A stretch of DNA of 64,000 nt. Origin: Hanstruepera ponticola. GTDB taxonomy: Bacteria; Bacteroidota; Bacteroidia; Flavobacteriales; Flavobacteriaceae. The position numbers were made by a program, and so were the translations under genes. Numbering within the stretch: position 1 is the stretch's first letter; the number at the start of each line of letters is the position of its first letter. The stretch covers positions 186,001-250,000 of the forward strand of contig NZ_JABANC010000002.1 of NCBI RefSeq assembly GCF_012931685.1. Direction: 5' to 3'. Below, piece after piece: positions 9,069 through 18,506 of this stretch. The notes under the pieces are model-generated. The model ran no database searches. It saw nothing but the letters and a program-made list of their open reading frames with translations, and was not told the DNA's origin.

Positions 9069-9710
9069 TTACAGCGTTTCTTTTAACAAGTCTTTTATTT
9101 CGCTCAACATCATAGCTGTAGCTCCCCAAACCACATGACCATTTAATTTAAATGCTGGGACAACCACATCAACCTTATAGGATGTTGACACTCTTTCGGT
9201 TATCACATTGGATTCATCAATAAAATCCGTTAACGCAACTTCAATAATGGCTTCAACCTCATCATCTTGTTTTACAAATAACGGTTTGTGTTTTACAACA
9301 CCAACAAAAGGCTGCACAAAAAAATTACTTGGTGGAATATAAACTTGTGTCATTTGCTTTAAAACATGTATCTCTTGCCGAGGCACACCAATCTCTTCAT
9401 AGGTCTCACGCACAGCTGCCTCCATAAGGCTGTTGTCACCAGGCTCTAACTTACCTCCTGGAAAACCAACCTGTGCGGAATGCACACCTTTATAGGTTTT
9501 TCGCAATATCAATACTAATTTTGTCAGGCGTTTATCATCTGGATAAAAAAGTGCCATTACACCCGCATGCTTGGCTTTTTTTATATTATCCCTTTGTATT
9601 TCTTGAAGTTTTAATCTAAAAGGAGGCGACATTTTAAACTGCGAAGCCTCTGCTGGTAGTGGGATATTTTTTATTTTTGAAGCAGATTCTAAAAATTGAT
9701 CAAAATTCAT
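9069..9710 (-). CDS. NUDIX hydrolase, coenzyme A pyrophosphatase type
   Basis: Hydrolase of 213 aa that probably cleaves CoA or acyl-CoA to 3',5'-ADP and phosphopantetheine. The NUDIX box runs from about residue 85 to 109 (GGKLEPGD followed by RETYEEIGV). It is preceded by HSAQVGFPGG, matching the CoA-pyrophosphatase signature (GQ.SFPGG) with one change. Its ATG lies only 2 bp from the ATG of the divergent cyclophilin gene, so each promoter must lie inside the other gene. It is followed by the PlsC-like gene 50 bp downstream, probably as one lipid/CoA-related transcript. Confidence 0.88.
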   Translation of the reverse strand: MNFDQFLESASKIKNIPLPAEASQFKMSPPFRLKLQEIQRDNIKKAKHAGVMALFYPDDKRLTKLVLILRKTYKGVHSAQVGFPGGKLEPGDNSLMEAAVRETYEEIGVPRQEIHVLKQMTQVYIPPSNFFVQPFVGVVKHKPLFVKQDDEVEAIIEVALTDFIDESNVITERVSTSYKVDVVVPAFKLNGHVVWGATAMMLSEIKDLLKETL

Positions 9711-9712
9711 TT

Positions 9713-10417
9713 ATGAAACAGATTCTTTTAATTGGTATCAGTATTGTTCTACTAGGTTGTGAAGATAAACAATCCAAACAAAAAAATACAATCTTAAAGC
9801 CAACCTCATCAACTGAAAAGCAAGTAAAGCAAGAGGACACCTCGGCAAACCAAGAGCCTGAATTTCCTTATTTAACTGATGACAATGCCATGGAATTCTT
9901 TTTGGAATACGAAAAAGAGAACAAAGAAAACAAAGTACGCATTACCACCCGCTTTGGTGAAATTGATATCTTACTCTATGATAAAACCAAATTCCATCGC
10001 GCTAACTTTATCTACTTGACCAAACGCGGTTATTTTGACAAAACCCAATTTTATAGAGTGGTCAACAATTTCATTATTCAAGCAGGTAATACGGATGACC
10101 CAAAGGTAAAACGTAAACGTAAAAAAATTGGTTATTACTTGTTGCCTCCAGACACCAAACGTGGTTTTAAACACAAAAGAGGTGTTGTAAGTATGCCAAG
10201 TAGCGAGATAGAAAACGCCTATAAGCTAGCTTCTCCCTTTGAGTTTTTTATAGTTCAAGCTGAAAATGGTGCCCATCATTTGGATGGTGAATACACAATT
10301 TTTGGAGAAGTAATACGTGGCATGGATGTCGTTGATGAAATTGCAGCTCAAAAAACGGATGGTGGCGAATGGCCTATGCGCAATATTTATATTAAAAATG
10401 TGGAGATTATTGAATAG
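9713..10417 (+). CDS. Peptidylprolyl isomerase, cyclophilin type, lipoprotein
   Basis: Cyclophilin-like PPIase of 234 aa that speeds proline isomerisation during protein folding in the periplasm or at a membrane surface. It starts with MKQILLIGISIVLLGC, a lipoprotein signal peptide with the lipobox LLGC, followed by a polar linker. The cyclophilin domain covers about residues 60-230 (TRFGEIDILLYD, HRANFIYLTKRGYFDKTQFYR, GEYTIFGEVIRGMDVVDEIA). The ATG at 9713 is preferred because it places the signal peptide at the very N-terminus. It is divergent from the NUDIX gene with a 2-bp gap. Confidence 0.9.
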   Translation: MKQILLIGISIVLLGCEDKQSKQKNTILKPTSSTEKQVKQEDTSANQEPEFPYLTDDNAMEFFLEYEKENKENKVRITTRFGEIDILLYDKTKFHRANFIYLTKRGYFDKTQFYRVVNNFIIQAGNTDDPKVKRKRKKIGYYLLPPDTKRGFKHKRGVVSMPSSEIENAYKLASPFEFFIVQAENGAHHLDGEYTIFGEVIRGMDVVDEIAAQKTDGGEWPMRNIYIKNVEIIE

Positions 10418-10447
10418 TGGTTAGTGAAAAATAACCGTGAGTAAATT

Positions 10448-11050
10448 TTATTCTTTATAAATACTCGGCAAACTAATTTTAAAACGTACCGCTAGTAACC
10501 TCGTTACGATAACTACCATTCCAGAAATAATAAAAACCACATTGTTATCAATTGGCAGTTTTTTGATGAGAAAATAAGATAAACCGCCCAATATACAAGC
10601 AGTTGCATAAACTTCCTTTCTAAATATCACAGGAATTTCATTACAAAGAATATCACGAATAACACCACCAAAACAGGCAGACATAGTACCTAAAGCTATA
10701 CATATTATAGGATGCAATTCTGCCGAAATACCTTTTTCAACTCCTACAACCGTATATAGCCCAATACCAATGGTGTCAAACAAAAACAATGATTTTCTTA
10801 AATAATCAATTTTGTTTTTAAAGATTACTGCAAAAAAAGCAGCACCAATTATTACATAAGTATAGGTTAGATTTTCCATCCAACTTACTGGTGTATCTCC
10901 TATAAGAATATCACGTAATGTTCCACCTCCTACGGCCGTTACAAAAGCAATGATTAATATTCCAAAGGGATCCATCTTCTTACTCAATGCTACCAAAACC
11001 CCTGAAATAGCAAAGGCAATGGTTCCTAAAATATCAATAAAGTAAAACAT
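10448..11050 (-). CDS. Trimeric intracellular cation (TRIC)-type channel family, UPF0126 protein
   Basis: Membrane protein of 200 aa made of two related halves, each with the Gly-rich UPF0126 signature: TAVGGGTLRDILIGDTPVSW (about residues 38-57) and CFGGVIRDILCNEIPVIF (about 124-141). There are about seven transmembrane helices. The family includes prokaryotic TRIC channels that pass K+ or Na+ and the E. coli protein YadS. Its ATG overlaps the stop of the upstream RDD gene by one base (TAATG), which suggests translational coupling. Confidence 0.88.
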   Translation of the reverse strand: MFYFIDILGTIAFAISGVLVALSKKMDPFGILIIAFVTAVGGGTLRDILIGDTPVSWMENLTYTYVIIGAAFFAVIFKNKIDYLRKSLFLFDTIGIGLYTVVGVEKGISAELHPIICIALGTMSACFGGVIRDILCNEIPVIFRKEVYATACILGGLSYFLIKKLPIDNNVVFIISGMVVIVTRLLAVRFKISLPSIYKE

Positions 11051-11775
11051 TACATATTTTGTGTATAGTAGTTATAATCCTTTAAGATGGTGTCAATAAA
11101 TTCCTTATCAAATAAATCAGATTCTACCTGGAGGACATCACAAATCTTATTGCGTAAGATTGTTAATGTTTTAAAATCATTATTCTTTTTAGAAATGATA
11201 AACGTGTCTTTAATTATTCGCACATCCTTGTCACTTAATTGGGTTACTGTATTAAATACGGGTTGATAATCATCTGTAATGTCCTCCAAAATAGTACTTG
11301 TAATTTTGTGTTTTTTCTTTACACTAATAACAACTGTACCAGCCGCAGCATCGCCTATACGTTGCTTTTTTTCTGATAGCAAAATGCTCATAACACCAAT
11401 AGAGGAAAAGAACAGCCATATATCCACAATACGCAGCATCCACCTTACTAAAAAATTATACCACTGCGTGGGTGAACCATCAAAACGAACTACTTTTATT
11501 TTCATAATCATTTTACCAACAGTCTGTCCACCAAACAACACATGACAGAGTAGTGAATAAAAAAAGGCTGGCAATAAAAATAGTCCTAAAAACCCTCGTC
11601 GTGTCCAACTATCTACATCAAAAATTGCAGAAATCTCAACCAAATTCTCAACCACAAACATATAAGCCGTTAAAATTAACCCATCAATCAAGAAAGCCAC
11701 AAAGCGTTCACCGATGCCAATAAGTTTATAATCTAAATTGACATTTTGGGCAGTGTTAATTGCTAATTTGCTCAT
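11050..11775 (-). CDS. RDD family membrane protein
   Basis: RDD domain protein of 241 aa. The family signature is seen at the start (GERFVAFLIDGLIL, about residues 21-34) and again at KIKVVRFDGSPTQWYNFLVRWMLR. Three to four transmembrane helices are followed by a soluble tail of about 90 residues with no recognised domain. The ATG at 11775 (MSKLAINTAQ) is chosen; upstream in-frame codons would overlap the divergent SpoIIM-like gene. RDD genes regularly sit next to SpoIIM and MoxR/DUF58 clusters in Bacteroidota, as here. Molecular function is unknown; some RDD proteins act in ion exchange. Confidence 0.88.
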   Translation of the reverse strand: MSKLAINTAQNVNLDYKLIGIGERFVAFLIDGLILTAYMFVVENLVEISAIFDVDSWTRRGFLGLFLLPAFFYSLLCHVLFGGQTVGKMIMKIKVVRFDGSPTQWYNFLVRWMLRIVDIWLFFSSIGVMSILLSEKKQRIGDAAAGTVVISVKKKHKITSTILEDITDDYQPVFNTVTQLSDKDVRIIKDTFIISKKNNDFKTLTILRNKICDVLQVESDLFDKEFIDTILKDYNYYTQNM

Positions 11776-11808
11776 GGAAATGTATATTCGTTTAAATTTA
11801 ATTTTTCT

Positions 11809-12777
11809 ATGCGCGAAGCATCTTTCGTGAAGCAAAATAAGGAAAAATGGATGGTATTTGAAAAGGCATTACACAATAATGTAAAAATAAATCCTGATGA
11901 CCTTGCTTCATACTATATACAATTAACAAATGACCTGTCTTATGCTCAAACCTACTACCCTGATAGTAAGACGTTGTTGTATTTGAATTCGTTGGCATCT
12001 GAAGCACATCAGAAAATATACATTACTAAAAGAGAATCAAAAAACAAGATTATTTCTTTCTGGAAACATGAATTTCCATTGTTCTTTAAACAATATCACA
12101 AAACCCTCCTATACGCCTTTTTAATTTTTATGTCAGCTGTTTTAATTGGTGTGATTTCAACCTTAAATGACACTAGTTTTGTGAGACTTATTTTAGGTGA
12201 TGGCTACGTAAACATGACTATTGAAAATATTGAAAATGGCGAACCCATGGCAGTTTATAAAAGTGGTAGTCAGGTAGGCACATTTTTGGGGATAACCATC
12301 AACAACATCCGAGTGGCCATTATAGCATTTGCGCTTGGTGTAATGTTTAGTGTTGGAACTATATATGTACTATTTAGTAATGGTATCATGCTAGGTGCTT
12401 TTATTACATTCTTCTATAATTATGGTATTTTAGAAAAAACATCAACCGTTTGGCTGCATGGCACCATCGAAATATCTGTAATTGTTATTGCAGGATGTGC
12501 TGGACTAGTAATGGGCAATAGCTTTCTTTTTCCTAAAACCTACTCCAGACGTGTGGCCTTCATGAAAGGCGCTAAAGACGGGCTAAAAATAGTGGTAAGC
12601 ACCATTCCTTTTTTCATAATTGCTGGTTTTATTGAAGGCTTTTTCACACGGTTTGGCGAACACATGCATTGGACCTTATCCTACAGCATTATTTTAGCTT
12701 CATTAAGCCTTATTGTTTATTATTATATTATTTACCCAATCCGTTTGAATCGAAAATTATCAGTAATTAATAAGTAA
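11809..12777 (+). CDS. Stage II sporulation protein M family (SpoIIM/DUF95) membrane protein
   Basis: Membrane protein of 322 aa with a soluble N-terminal region of about 100 residues (starting MREASFVKQNKEKW) and about five transmembrane helices. The central segment (MAVYKSGSQVGTFLGITINN, then GIMLGAFITFFYNYGIL) is the SpoIIM-like signature. Flavobacteria do not sporulate. In this context the protein is the first gene of the MoxR/DUF58 operon and probably helps an envelope-associated complex. It is divergent from the RDD gene with a 33-bp gap, so the two may share a control region. Confidence 0.88.
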   Translation: MREASFVKQNKEKWMVFEKALHNNVKINPDDLASYYIQLTNDLSYAQTYYPDSKTLLYLNSLASEAHQKIYITKRESKNKIISFWKHEFPLFFKQYHKTLLYAFLIFMSAVLIGVISTLNDTSFVRLILGDGYVNMTIENIENGEPMAVYKSGSQVGTFLGITINNIRVAIIAFALGVMFSVGTIYVLFSNGIMLGAFITFFYNYGILEKTSTVWLHGTIEISVIVIAGCAGLVMGNSFLFPKTYSRRVAFMKGAKDGLKIVVSTIPFFIIAGFIEGFFTRFGEHMHWTLSYSIILASLSLIVYYYIIYPIRLNRKLSVINK

Positions 12778-12784
12778 CCTACTC

Positions 12785-13708
12785 ATGAGTGAGAAACCCT
12801 ATATTGAACTACGTACAAGAAATACTTTTGGAGACATAATCAATACGTATTTTTTATTCTTAAAGTACAACTTCAAACATTACAGTAATTTGTATCTACG
12901 CTATAACGCCATTAGTATCATTTTAACCATAATTGGAACCTATCTTTTAGTAACAGGCTTTATGGGTTTGGCAAGTCGTGATTTTCGGTTTGGCATGGGA
13001 AGCAATATTGATAATAACATGTATGTTGGTTTAGGTGCCATTGTACTCCTAATTATTTATGCGGCAACAGCTTTTCTTAACAATAGCCTTTCAAGTGCCT
13101 ATATAAGTGAATATGTAAAAAACAAAGGTCATGTTGAAGCCAAAAGTGTTTGGCAGGCTATCGTTAATAAATTAGGCGACTTAATTTTATTAATCCTGAT
13201 TGGTATTGTAATTTATATCATTTACCTCATAGCCACATTTGTTTTGGCCATTATACCATTCTTGGGTATGATTGCACAATATGCTTTAAATTTTACAGTT
13301 TCAGCATTTTTTGGATTATCATTTATGGTCATGTTTTCAAGCAGAAAAAGTGTGGGGCAAGCTCTCACCGAAGGTATGAATTATACAACAGGTAATTTTA
13401 TGCGTGTAGTATTTTACGGATTGATCATTGGTATTCTAAATTTAATGATTGCTGGTTTGATTGCTGCTATTCCAGGCTTTATTTTAGCTATTTACACTTA
13501 TTTTTCAGCAGAAAGCGGTATCGACTTATCTACGAGCGTGTTTGCAACGGTCATGTTCACAATGGGTTTTGCCATTTTTATTTTAACATTTATTTTTTCT
13601 CAAGCTCTGTCACAACTGGCTTATGGCGTGTTATATTTTAATCTGCATGAAGAAAAATATAATTTATTTTTAAGAGAACGTATTGAAGAAATTGGTGTTA
13701 ATGAATAA
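12785..13708 (+). CDS. Multipass membrane protein of the MoxR/DUF58 cluster (DUF4013-like)
   Basis: Protein of 307 aa with a short cytoplasmic N-terminus and about six strong transmembrane helices. No catalytic motif is visible. Its layout resembles DUF4013/glycerophosphodiesterase-membrane-type proteins found at this place in flavobacterial MoxR clusters. It begins 7 bp after the SpoIIM-like stop and overlaps the next gene by 8 bp, so it is clearly in the operon. The role is unknown; it may form the membrane platform for the soluble MoxR/DUF58 pair. Confidence 0.75.
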   Translation: MSEKPYIELRTRNTFGDIINTYFLFLKYNFKHYSNLYLRYNAISIILTIIGTYLLVTGFMGLASRDFRFGMGSNIDNNMYVGLGAIVLLIIYAATAFLNNSLSSAYISEYVKNKGHVEAKSVWQAIVNKLGDLILLILIGIVIYIIYLIATFVLAIIPFLGMIAQYALNFTVSAFFGLSFMVMFSSRKSVGQALTEGMNYTTGNFMRVVFYGLIIGILNLMIAGLIAAIPGFILAIYTYFSAESGIDLSTSVFATVMFTMGFAIFILTFIFSQALSQLAYGVLYFNLHEEKYNLFLRERIEEIGVNE

Positions 13709-14426
13709 ACGAATTACATACACAACTTATTTTTCAGTTTGGTTATATATCATCCCATTTCACTTTTTTTTCGGCCAAGAAAAGATAAAAAAAGACTCTT
13801 CTACTGTAACCGTAGAGTATTTTAAAGACGGAATAAAAGACCGTTACAATGGAGATGATTTCAATTATAATATTAATGATTCTGGAGGTGTTAATCTTAT
13901 TCAAGATATTTTCAGAAAATTCTTTAGATGGTTAGGCGATTTATTTGGAATTGACATTGATTTTATTGACTATCAAACCATGGAATATATTGTGTACGGT
14001 TTATTGGCTCTCGGCTCCATTTATCTGCTTTTTAAATTCTTTTTACAAGCACCATTGAGCACTGTTTTTAAAACAGAAGAACAATCTATAGAGAACTTTA
14101 AATATGTAGAAGAAAACATTACCGAAGTCAATTTTGATGCGTTGATTAAAAAGGCTTTGAAAGATTCCAACTATCGTCTGGCAACGCGTTATTTATATTT
14201 AGCATCACTCAAAAAATTAACTAGCAAAAATGTCATTGAATGGCATTATGACAAAACCAATTCTGACTATCTGAACGAAATACAGGATGTTACTATTAAA
14301 GGATATTTTAAACGTATTTCCTATATATATGACTATGTTTGGTATGGCGAATTTAGCATTGATCAATCAGCATTCAATAAGAATCAAGAAGATTTTAATA
14401 AACTAAACAAAGTGCTTAATGGATAA
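13701..14426 (+). CDS. DUF4129 domain protein
   Basis: Protein of 241 aa with an N-terminal signal or anchor segment, a periplasmic stretch, one transmembrane helix at about residues 95-115 (YIVYGLLALGSIYLLFKFFL) and a C-terminal DUF4129 domain (about 140-235: ALKDSNYRLATRYLYLASLKKL, WHYDKTNSDYLNEI, YVWYGEF). DUF4129 is found C-terminal to transglutaminase-like domains and in MoxR operons. ATG at 13701 overlaps the previous stop by 8 bp; an upstream TTG at 13683 is possible but less likely. It overlaps the DUF4350 gene by 8 bp. Confidence 0.85.
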   Translation: MNKRITYTTYFSVWLYIIPFHFFFGQEKIKKDSSTVTVEYFKDGIKDRYNGDDFNYNINDSGGVNLIQDIFRKFFRWLGDLFGIDIDFIDYQTMEYIVYGLLALGSIYLLFKFFLQAPLSTVFKTEEQSIENFKYVEENITEVNFDALIKKALKDSNYRLATRYLYLASLKKLTSKNVIEWHYDKTNSDYLNEIQDVTIKGYFKRISYIYDYVWYGEFSIDQSAFNKNQEDFNKLNKVLNG

Positions 14427-15609
14427 ACGTTCTAAATTCGCTTTGTATAGTATTGGCTTTATAATTCTGTTATTAATGGCTGCTGAAATATCAAAACCCA
14501 AGGCACTCAATTGGCGTGACTCATACTCGGCTGCTGATAAAATTCCTTTAGGTTGCTATGTCATTTTTAACGAACTAAAAAATAGTAGCTACAAGAAGGT
14601 TGAAACATCTTCCAAAAGTCTTTACGAAAAACTCAAAGAAATTCCTGACTCAACCAAGAGCACTATTTTATTAATAAATAATTATATCAGTATTGAAGAT
14701 GAAGGTTCAGAATCATTATTAGATTTTGTGGACAAAGGCAATACAGTATTTATTAGCACCAATTATTTTTATGGAAAAATAGCTGACACACTCCATTTAG
14801 AGTTTGATAGGAATTATGAAGGCTTTTTAAAAAGTCCTTCCCATAGCACCTTTACTAATCCTATTTTAGAAAAAAACAACACGTTCTTTACAGATGTAAT
14901 TGAAAATAATTACATCACATCTATTGACACAAGCAGTACGACTGTTTTGGGTTACTATTGGGATGAAGACAAAGAAGTCTCTGAAGTTAACTTTATAAAA
15001 GTAGCTTTTGGCATTAACGGTGGCTCATTTTATTTTCACAGCAATCCTTTTGCTTTTACTAATTACCACATGTTGGATGGTAAGGAAAATTATGTAGCTT
15101 CTGTACTATCATATTTACCCAAACAACCAATAATTTGGGACAACTACTACAAAAGCGGTCGTAAGATAGTCTCAAGTCCCTTACGGTTTATACTATCAAA
15201 TGAAGCCTTGAAATGGGCATTTTACACAAGTCTATTAGCTCTTATATTATTTGTGATTTTTAAAGGAAAACGTACACAGCGTATTATTCCAGTTATTGAG
15301 CCATTAAAAAATGCTACGATAGATTATACACAAACCATTGGTGACTTATATTTTCAGCATGGTGATTACTCCAACATCATACATAAAAAAATTACTTACT
15401 TTCTTGAGCATGTTCGCAGTAGTTATTATTTAGATACCAATGAGTTTAGTGAGCGTTTTATTCAGAAATTAGCAGTTAAATCATCAAACACTTTACAGGA
15501 CACTAAAGCACTAATAGACTTTATAACTTATTTAAAATCCAAAAGCTACCATACAGAAAAGGAACTCATTGAACTTAACAATAAAATAGAAGAATTCTTA
15601 AAAACGTAA
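14419..15609 (+). CDS. DUF4350 domain protein
   Basis: Protein of 396 aa. An N-terminal transmembrane helix (about residues 8-24) is followed by a periplasmic DUF4350/GATase-like domain (about 35-230), where YSAADKIPLGCYVIFNELK is the typical opening. A second helix lies at about 267-285 and a cytoplasmic helical tail follows. It is the usual partner of MoxR and DUF58 in Bacteroidota. ATGGATAA gives an 8-bp overlap with the DUF4129 gene, a sign of translational coupling. No enzymatic residues can be assigned. Confidence 0.85.
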   Translation: MDKRSKFALYSIGFIILLLMAAEISKPKALNWRDSYSAADKIPLGCYVIFNELKNSSYKKVETSSKSLYEKLKEIPDSTKSTILLINNYISIEDEGSESLLDFVDKGNTVFISTNYFYGKIADTLHLEFDRNYEGFLKSPSHSTFTNPILEKNNTFFTDVIENNYITSIDTSSTTVLGYYWDEDKEVSEVNFIKVAFGINGGSFYFHSNPFAFTNYHMLDGKENYVASVLSYLPKQPIIWDNYYKSGRKIVSSPLRFILSNEALKWAFYTSLLALILFVIFKGKRTQRIIPVIEPLKNATIDYTQTIGDLYFQHGDYSNIIHKKITYFLEHVRSSYYLDTNEFSERFIQKLAVKSSNTLQDTKALIDFITYLKSKSYHTEKELIELNNKIEEFLKT

Positions 15610-15615
15610 AATCAA

Positions 15616-16635
15616 ATGGAAGACAATCAATCCGAAACACGCGATAATCAAGCAACGCCAGAACATGTCAATTTTGAAAATAGAATTGATTTAAAACCAT
15701 TGCAAGACCATGTTGAAAAAATAAAAACAGAAATTGGTAAAATAATCGTTGGCCAAAACGATATGATTGAATTGCTTATCATTTCAATCTTATCAAATGG
15801 ACATACGTTAATAGAAGGTGTTCCTGGTGTTGCCAAAACCGTTACTGCCAAACTACTTGCCAAAACATTAAATGTTGATTTTAGTCGTATTCAATTTACA
15901 CCTGATTTAATGCCGAGCGACATATTGGGAACATCCATTTTTAATGTAAAAACCAATGATTTTGAATATAAAAAAGGACCTATATTTTCTAATATAATCC
16001 TTATTGATGAAATAAATAGAGCACCAGCTAAAACCCAAGCTGCTCTTTTTGAAGTTATGGCTGAACGTCAAATAACTATTGATAACAATAAGTTTATAAT
16101 GGAAGCTCCTTTTTTAGTGTTTGCTACCCAAAACCCAATTGAGCAAGAAGGTACTTATAGGTTACCTGAAGCTCAACTAGACCGTTTTTTATTCAAGATT
16201 GATGTGGATTACCCATCACTAGAAGATGAAGTTCAGATTCTGGTTGATAATCATAAACGTGAAGACAAGTTAGACTATAGTACTATAAATGCTGTACTTA
16301 ACGCTGCCGATATCACAAAGTATCAAAGTTTGATTAAGCAAATTTTAGTTGAAGATCATTTACTACACTACATTGCATCTATAGTAAATAACACACGTGC
16401 TAATGCCAATTTGTATTTGGGAGCCTCACCTAGAGCTTCCATAGCTATTCTGAATGCAGCAAAAGCAAATGCTGCTATTAACGGAAGGGATTTCGTAACA
16501 CCAGATGATATTAAACGTTGTACAAAAGCCGTTTTAAAACATAGATTGGTGTTAACACCTGAACGTGAAATGGAGGCTTTCACCGTTGAAAAAGTTATTG
16601 ATCAAATCCTAGAAACTATTGAAATACCTAGATAA
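15616..16635 (+). CDS. MoxR family AAA+ ATPase
   Basis: AAA+ ATPase of 339 aa of the MoxR type, a chaperone-like motor that acts with VWA or DUF58 proteins in assembling or activating envelope complexes. Walker A is GVPGVAKT (residues 68-75), Walker B is IILIDE (about 127-132), followed by sensor 1 ATQNP and the arginine finger region EAQLDRF. The C-terminal lid domain carries LGASPRASIAILNAAKA. It starts 6 bp after the DUF4350 stop and runs directly into the DUF58 gene with no gap. Confidence 0.95.
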   Translation: MEDNQSETRDNQATPEHVNFENRIDLKPLQDHVEKIKTEIGKIIVGQNDMIELLIISILSNGHTLIEGVPGVAKTVTAKLLAKTLNVDFSRIQFTPDLMPSDILGTSIFNVKTNDFEYKKGPIFSNIILIDEINRAPAKTQAALFEVMAERQITIDNNKFIMEAPFLVFATQNPIEQEGTYRLPEAQLDRFLFKIDVDYPSLEDEVQILVDNHKREDKLDYSTINAVLNAADITKYQSLIKQILVEDHLLHYIASIVNNTRANANLYLGASPRASIAILNAAKANAAINGRDFVTPDDIKRCTKAVLKHRLVLTPEREMEAFTVEKVIDQILETIEIPR

Positions 16636-17967
16636 TTGAAGCGTATTTTTAAAAATATTTATTTAGAGTTTCGCTTTTTTTTAAGCTTAATGGTCTTGAT
16701 ATTCCTGTATATTCTGTCTTATCAATTTCCAGGGTTATTGGTCATTACAAACATGTTATTCTATGTTTTTCTGGCTATCGTAATTATTGATAGCATTTTA
16801 CTTTTTAAGCAAAAAGGAATAAAAGCTAGTCGAATTTTACCTGAAAAATTGAGCAATGGCGATGAGAATCCTATAGAAATCAAAATACATAATAATTATA
16901 ATTTTACTGTTTCGCTCAATCTTATTGATGAGCTGCCTTTTCAATATCAAAAACGTGACTTTCAAATTCAAACCATAATTAAAAAAGGAGCTGATAAAAA
17001 AATCACTTATACATTAAGACCTTTAAAACGTGGCGAATACCAATTTGGTCATATGAACATTTACACTACTTCTCCTATAGGTATTATAACTAGGCGCTTT
17101 CAGTTTGGAAATGAATCTATGGTTCCTAATTATCCATCATTTTTACAGCTCAAAAAGTATATGCTCATCGCTTTTTCCAATAAGATTTTTGAGTTCGGAT
17201 TGAAAAAAATCCGTCGTATTGGCCATACTATGGAATTTGAACAAATAAAAGATTATGTACCAGGTGACGACATACGTAATATCAATTGGAAAGCAACGGC
17301 TAAACGTAACCAGTTAATGGTCAATCAATATCAGGATGAACGCTCACAACCTATTTATTCTGTAATTGATAAAGGTCGTGCTATGAAAATGCCCTTTAAC
17401 GGCTTAAGTCTATTGGATTATGCTATAAATGCCACGTTAGTCATTAGTAATGTCGCCTTAAAAAAACAGGATAAAGCAGGCATGTTTTCGTTTTCAAGAA
17501 AAGTGGAAAATAAGGTAGTTGCAGAACGAAGACCTTCGCAAATGAATCAAATACTGGAAACCCTATACAACCTAAACACTGATTTTTCAGAATCTGATTT
17601 TTCTAGGCTGTACATTGACATTAAACGTAGTCTTACCCAAAGAAGCCTCATATTACTTTATACAAATTTTGAAACTTTAGATGCACTGCACAGGCAACTA
17701 CCGTATTTGCAAGCTATTGCTAAAAATCATGTCTTGGTGGTTATCTTTTTTGAAAATACCGAATTGGATAAACTTGTTCAAAAACCATCCTCTAGCACCT
17801 ATGATATTTTTGAAAAGACCATTGCAGAAAAATTTGTTTATGAAAAAAAGCTGATTATCACAGAACTTCAAAAGCACGGTATTCAAAGTATTCTAACAGC
17901 TCCTGAAGACTTAACCATAAATACGATAAATAAATATCTAGAAATCAAAGCTAGAGGACTTATTTAG
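16636..17967 (+). CDS. DUF58 domain protein, MoxR partner
   Basis: Protein of 443 aa with two N-terminal transmembrane helices (about residues 10-50), a beta-rich middle part and the DUF58 signature (EFEQIKDYVPGDDIRNINWK, about residues 198-217), followed by a von Willebrand A-like fold. DUF58 proteins are thought to be MoxR substrates or adaptors. The start appears to be TTG at 16636, touching the MoxR stop; the next ATG would remove part of the first membrane helix. It closes the operon. Confidence 0.9.
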   Translation: MKRIFKNIYLEFRFFLSLMVLIFLYILSYQFPGLLVITNMLFYVFLAIVIIDSILLFKQKGIKASRILPEKLSNGDENPIEIKIHNNYNFTVSLNLIDELPFQYQKRDFQIQTIIKKGADKKITYTLRPLKRGEYQFGHMNIYTTSPIGIITRRFQFGNESMVPNYPSFLQLKKYMLIAFSNKIFEFGLKKIRRIGHTMEFEQIKDYVPGDDIRNINWKATAKRNQLMVNQYQDERSQPIYSVIDKGRAMKMPFNGLSLLDYAINATLVISNVALKKQDKAGMFSFSRKVENKVVAERRPSQMNQILETLYNLNTDFSESDFSRLYIDIKRSLTQRSLILLYTNFETLDALHRQLPYLQAIAKNHVLVVIFFENTELDKLVQKPSSSTYDIFEKTIAEKFVYEKKLIITELQKHGIQSILTAPEDLTINTINKYLEIKARGLI

Positions 17968-18086
17968 TGGATAGTGGATAGCATAATTACAGTTCATCAT
18001 ACAGATACTACAATTCGGTAAAACAGATTATATACTTCTTTAAAATAGTCTGACTTTTACATTGTAATTATAAAAAACCAATTAAT

Positions 18087-18506
18087 ATGAAAACGCTTGC
18101 ACTATTTATTGCACTAACCTTAACGGCAATTTTTGGCTATTCACAAGACAAATCAGAAACACTTACAATAACAGTAAAGGTTGACAACCCTTTAAACGAC
18201 AATGGTCATGTTCTCATTGGCTTGCACACTGTAGATACCTTTATGAAAGGACAAGGTGTTCAAAACGCAAAAGAAAAAGTTAAAGATGGACAGATAATTG
18301 TAACATTTGAAAATGTAACACCAGGTGATTACGCCATTATGGTATTGCATGATGAAAACGATAATCAACGTATGGATTTGGAAGTCAATGGTATGCCAAA
18401 AGAATCATATGGTATGTCTAATAACCCAATGCTATATGGACCTCCTACATTTACCGACGCCAAGTTTGAATTAACTGAAGACAAAGAAGTTGTAATTCGT
18501 TTCTAA
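18087..18506 (+). CDS. DUF2141 domain secreted protein
   Basis: Protein of 139 aa with a cleavable signal peptide (MKTLALFIALTLTAIFGYSQ). The rest reads as a beta-sandwich of the DUF2141 family: VDNPLNDNGHVLIGLHTVDTF, then FENVTPGDYAIMVLHDENDN with its conserved HDENDN loop. DUF2141 is found in secreted or periplasmic proteins of unknown role. Its stop (TAA) is directly followed by the ATG of the RDD gene, so the two are translated from one message. Confidence 0.88.
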   Translation: MKTLALFIALTLTAIFGYSQDKSETLTITVKVDNPLNDNGHVLIGLHTVDTFMKGQGVQNAKEKVKDGQIIVTFENVTPGDYAIMVLHDENDNQRMDLEVNGMPKESYGMSNNPMLYGPPTFTDAKFELTEDKEVVIRF

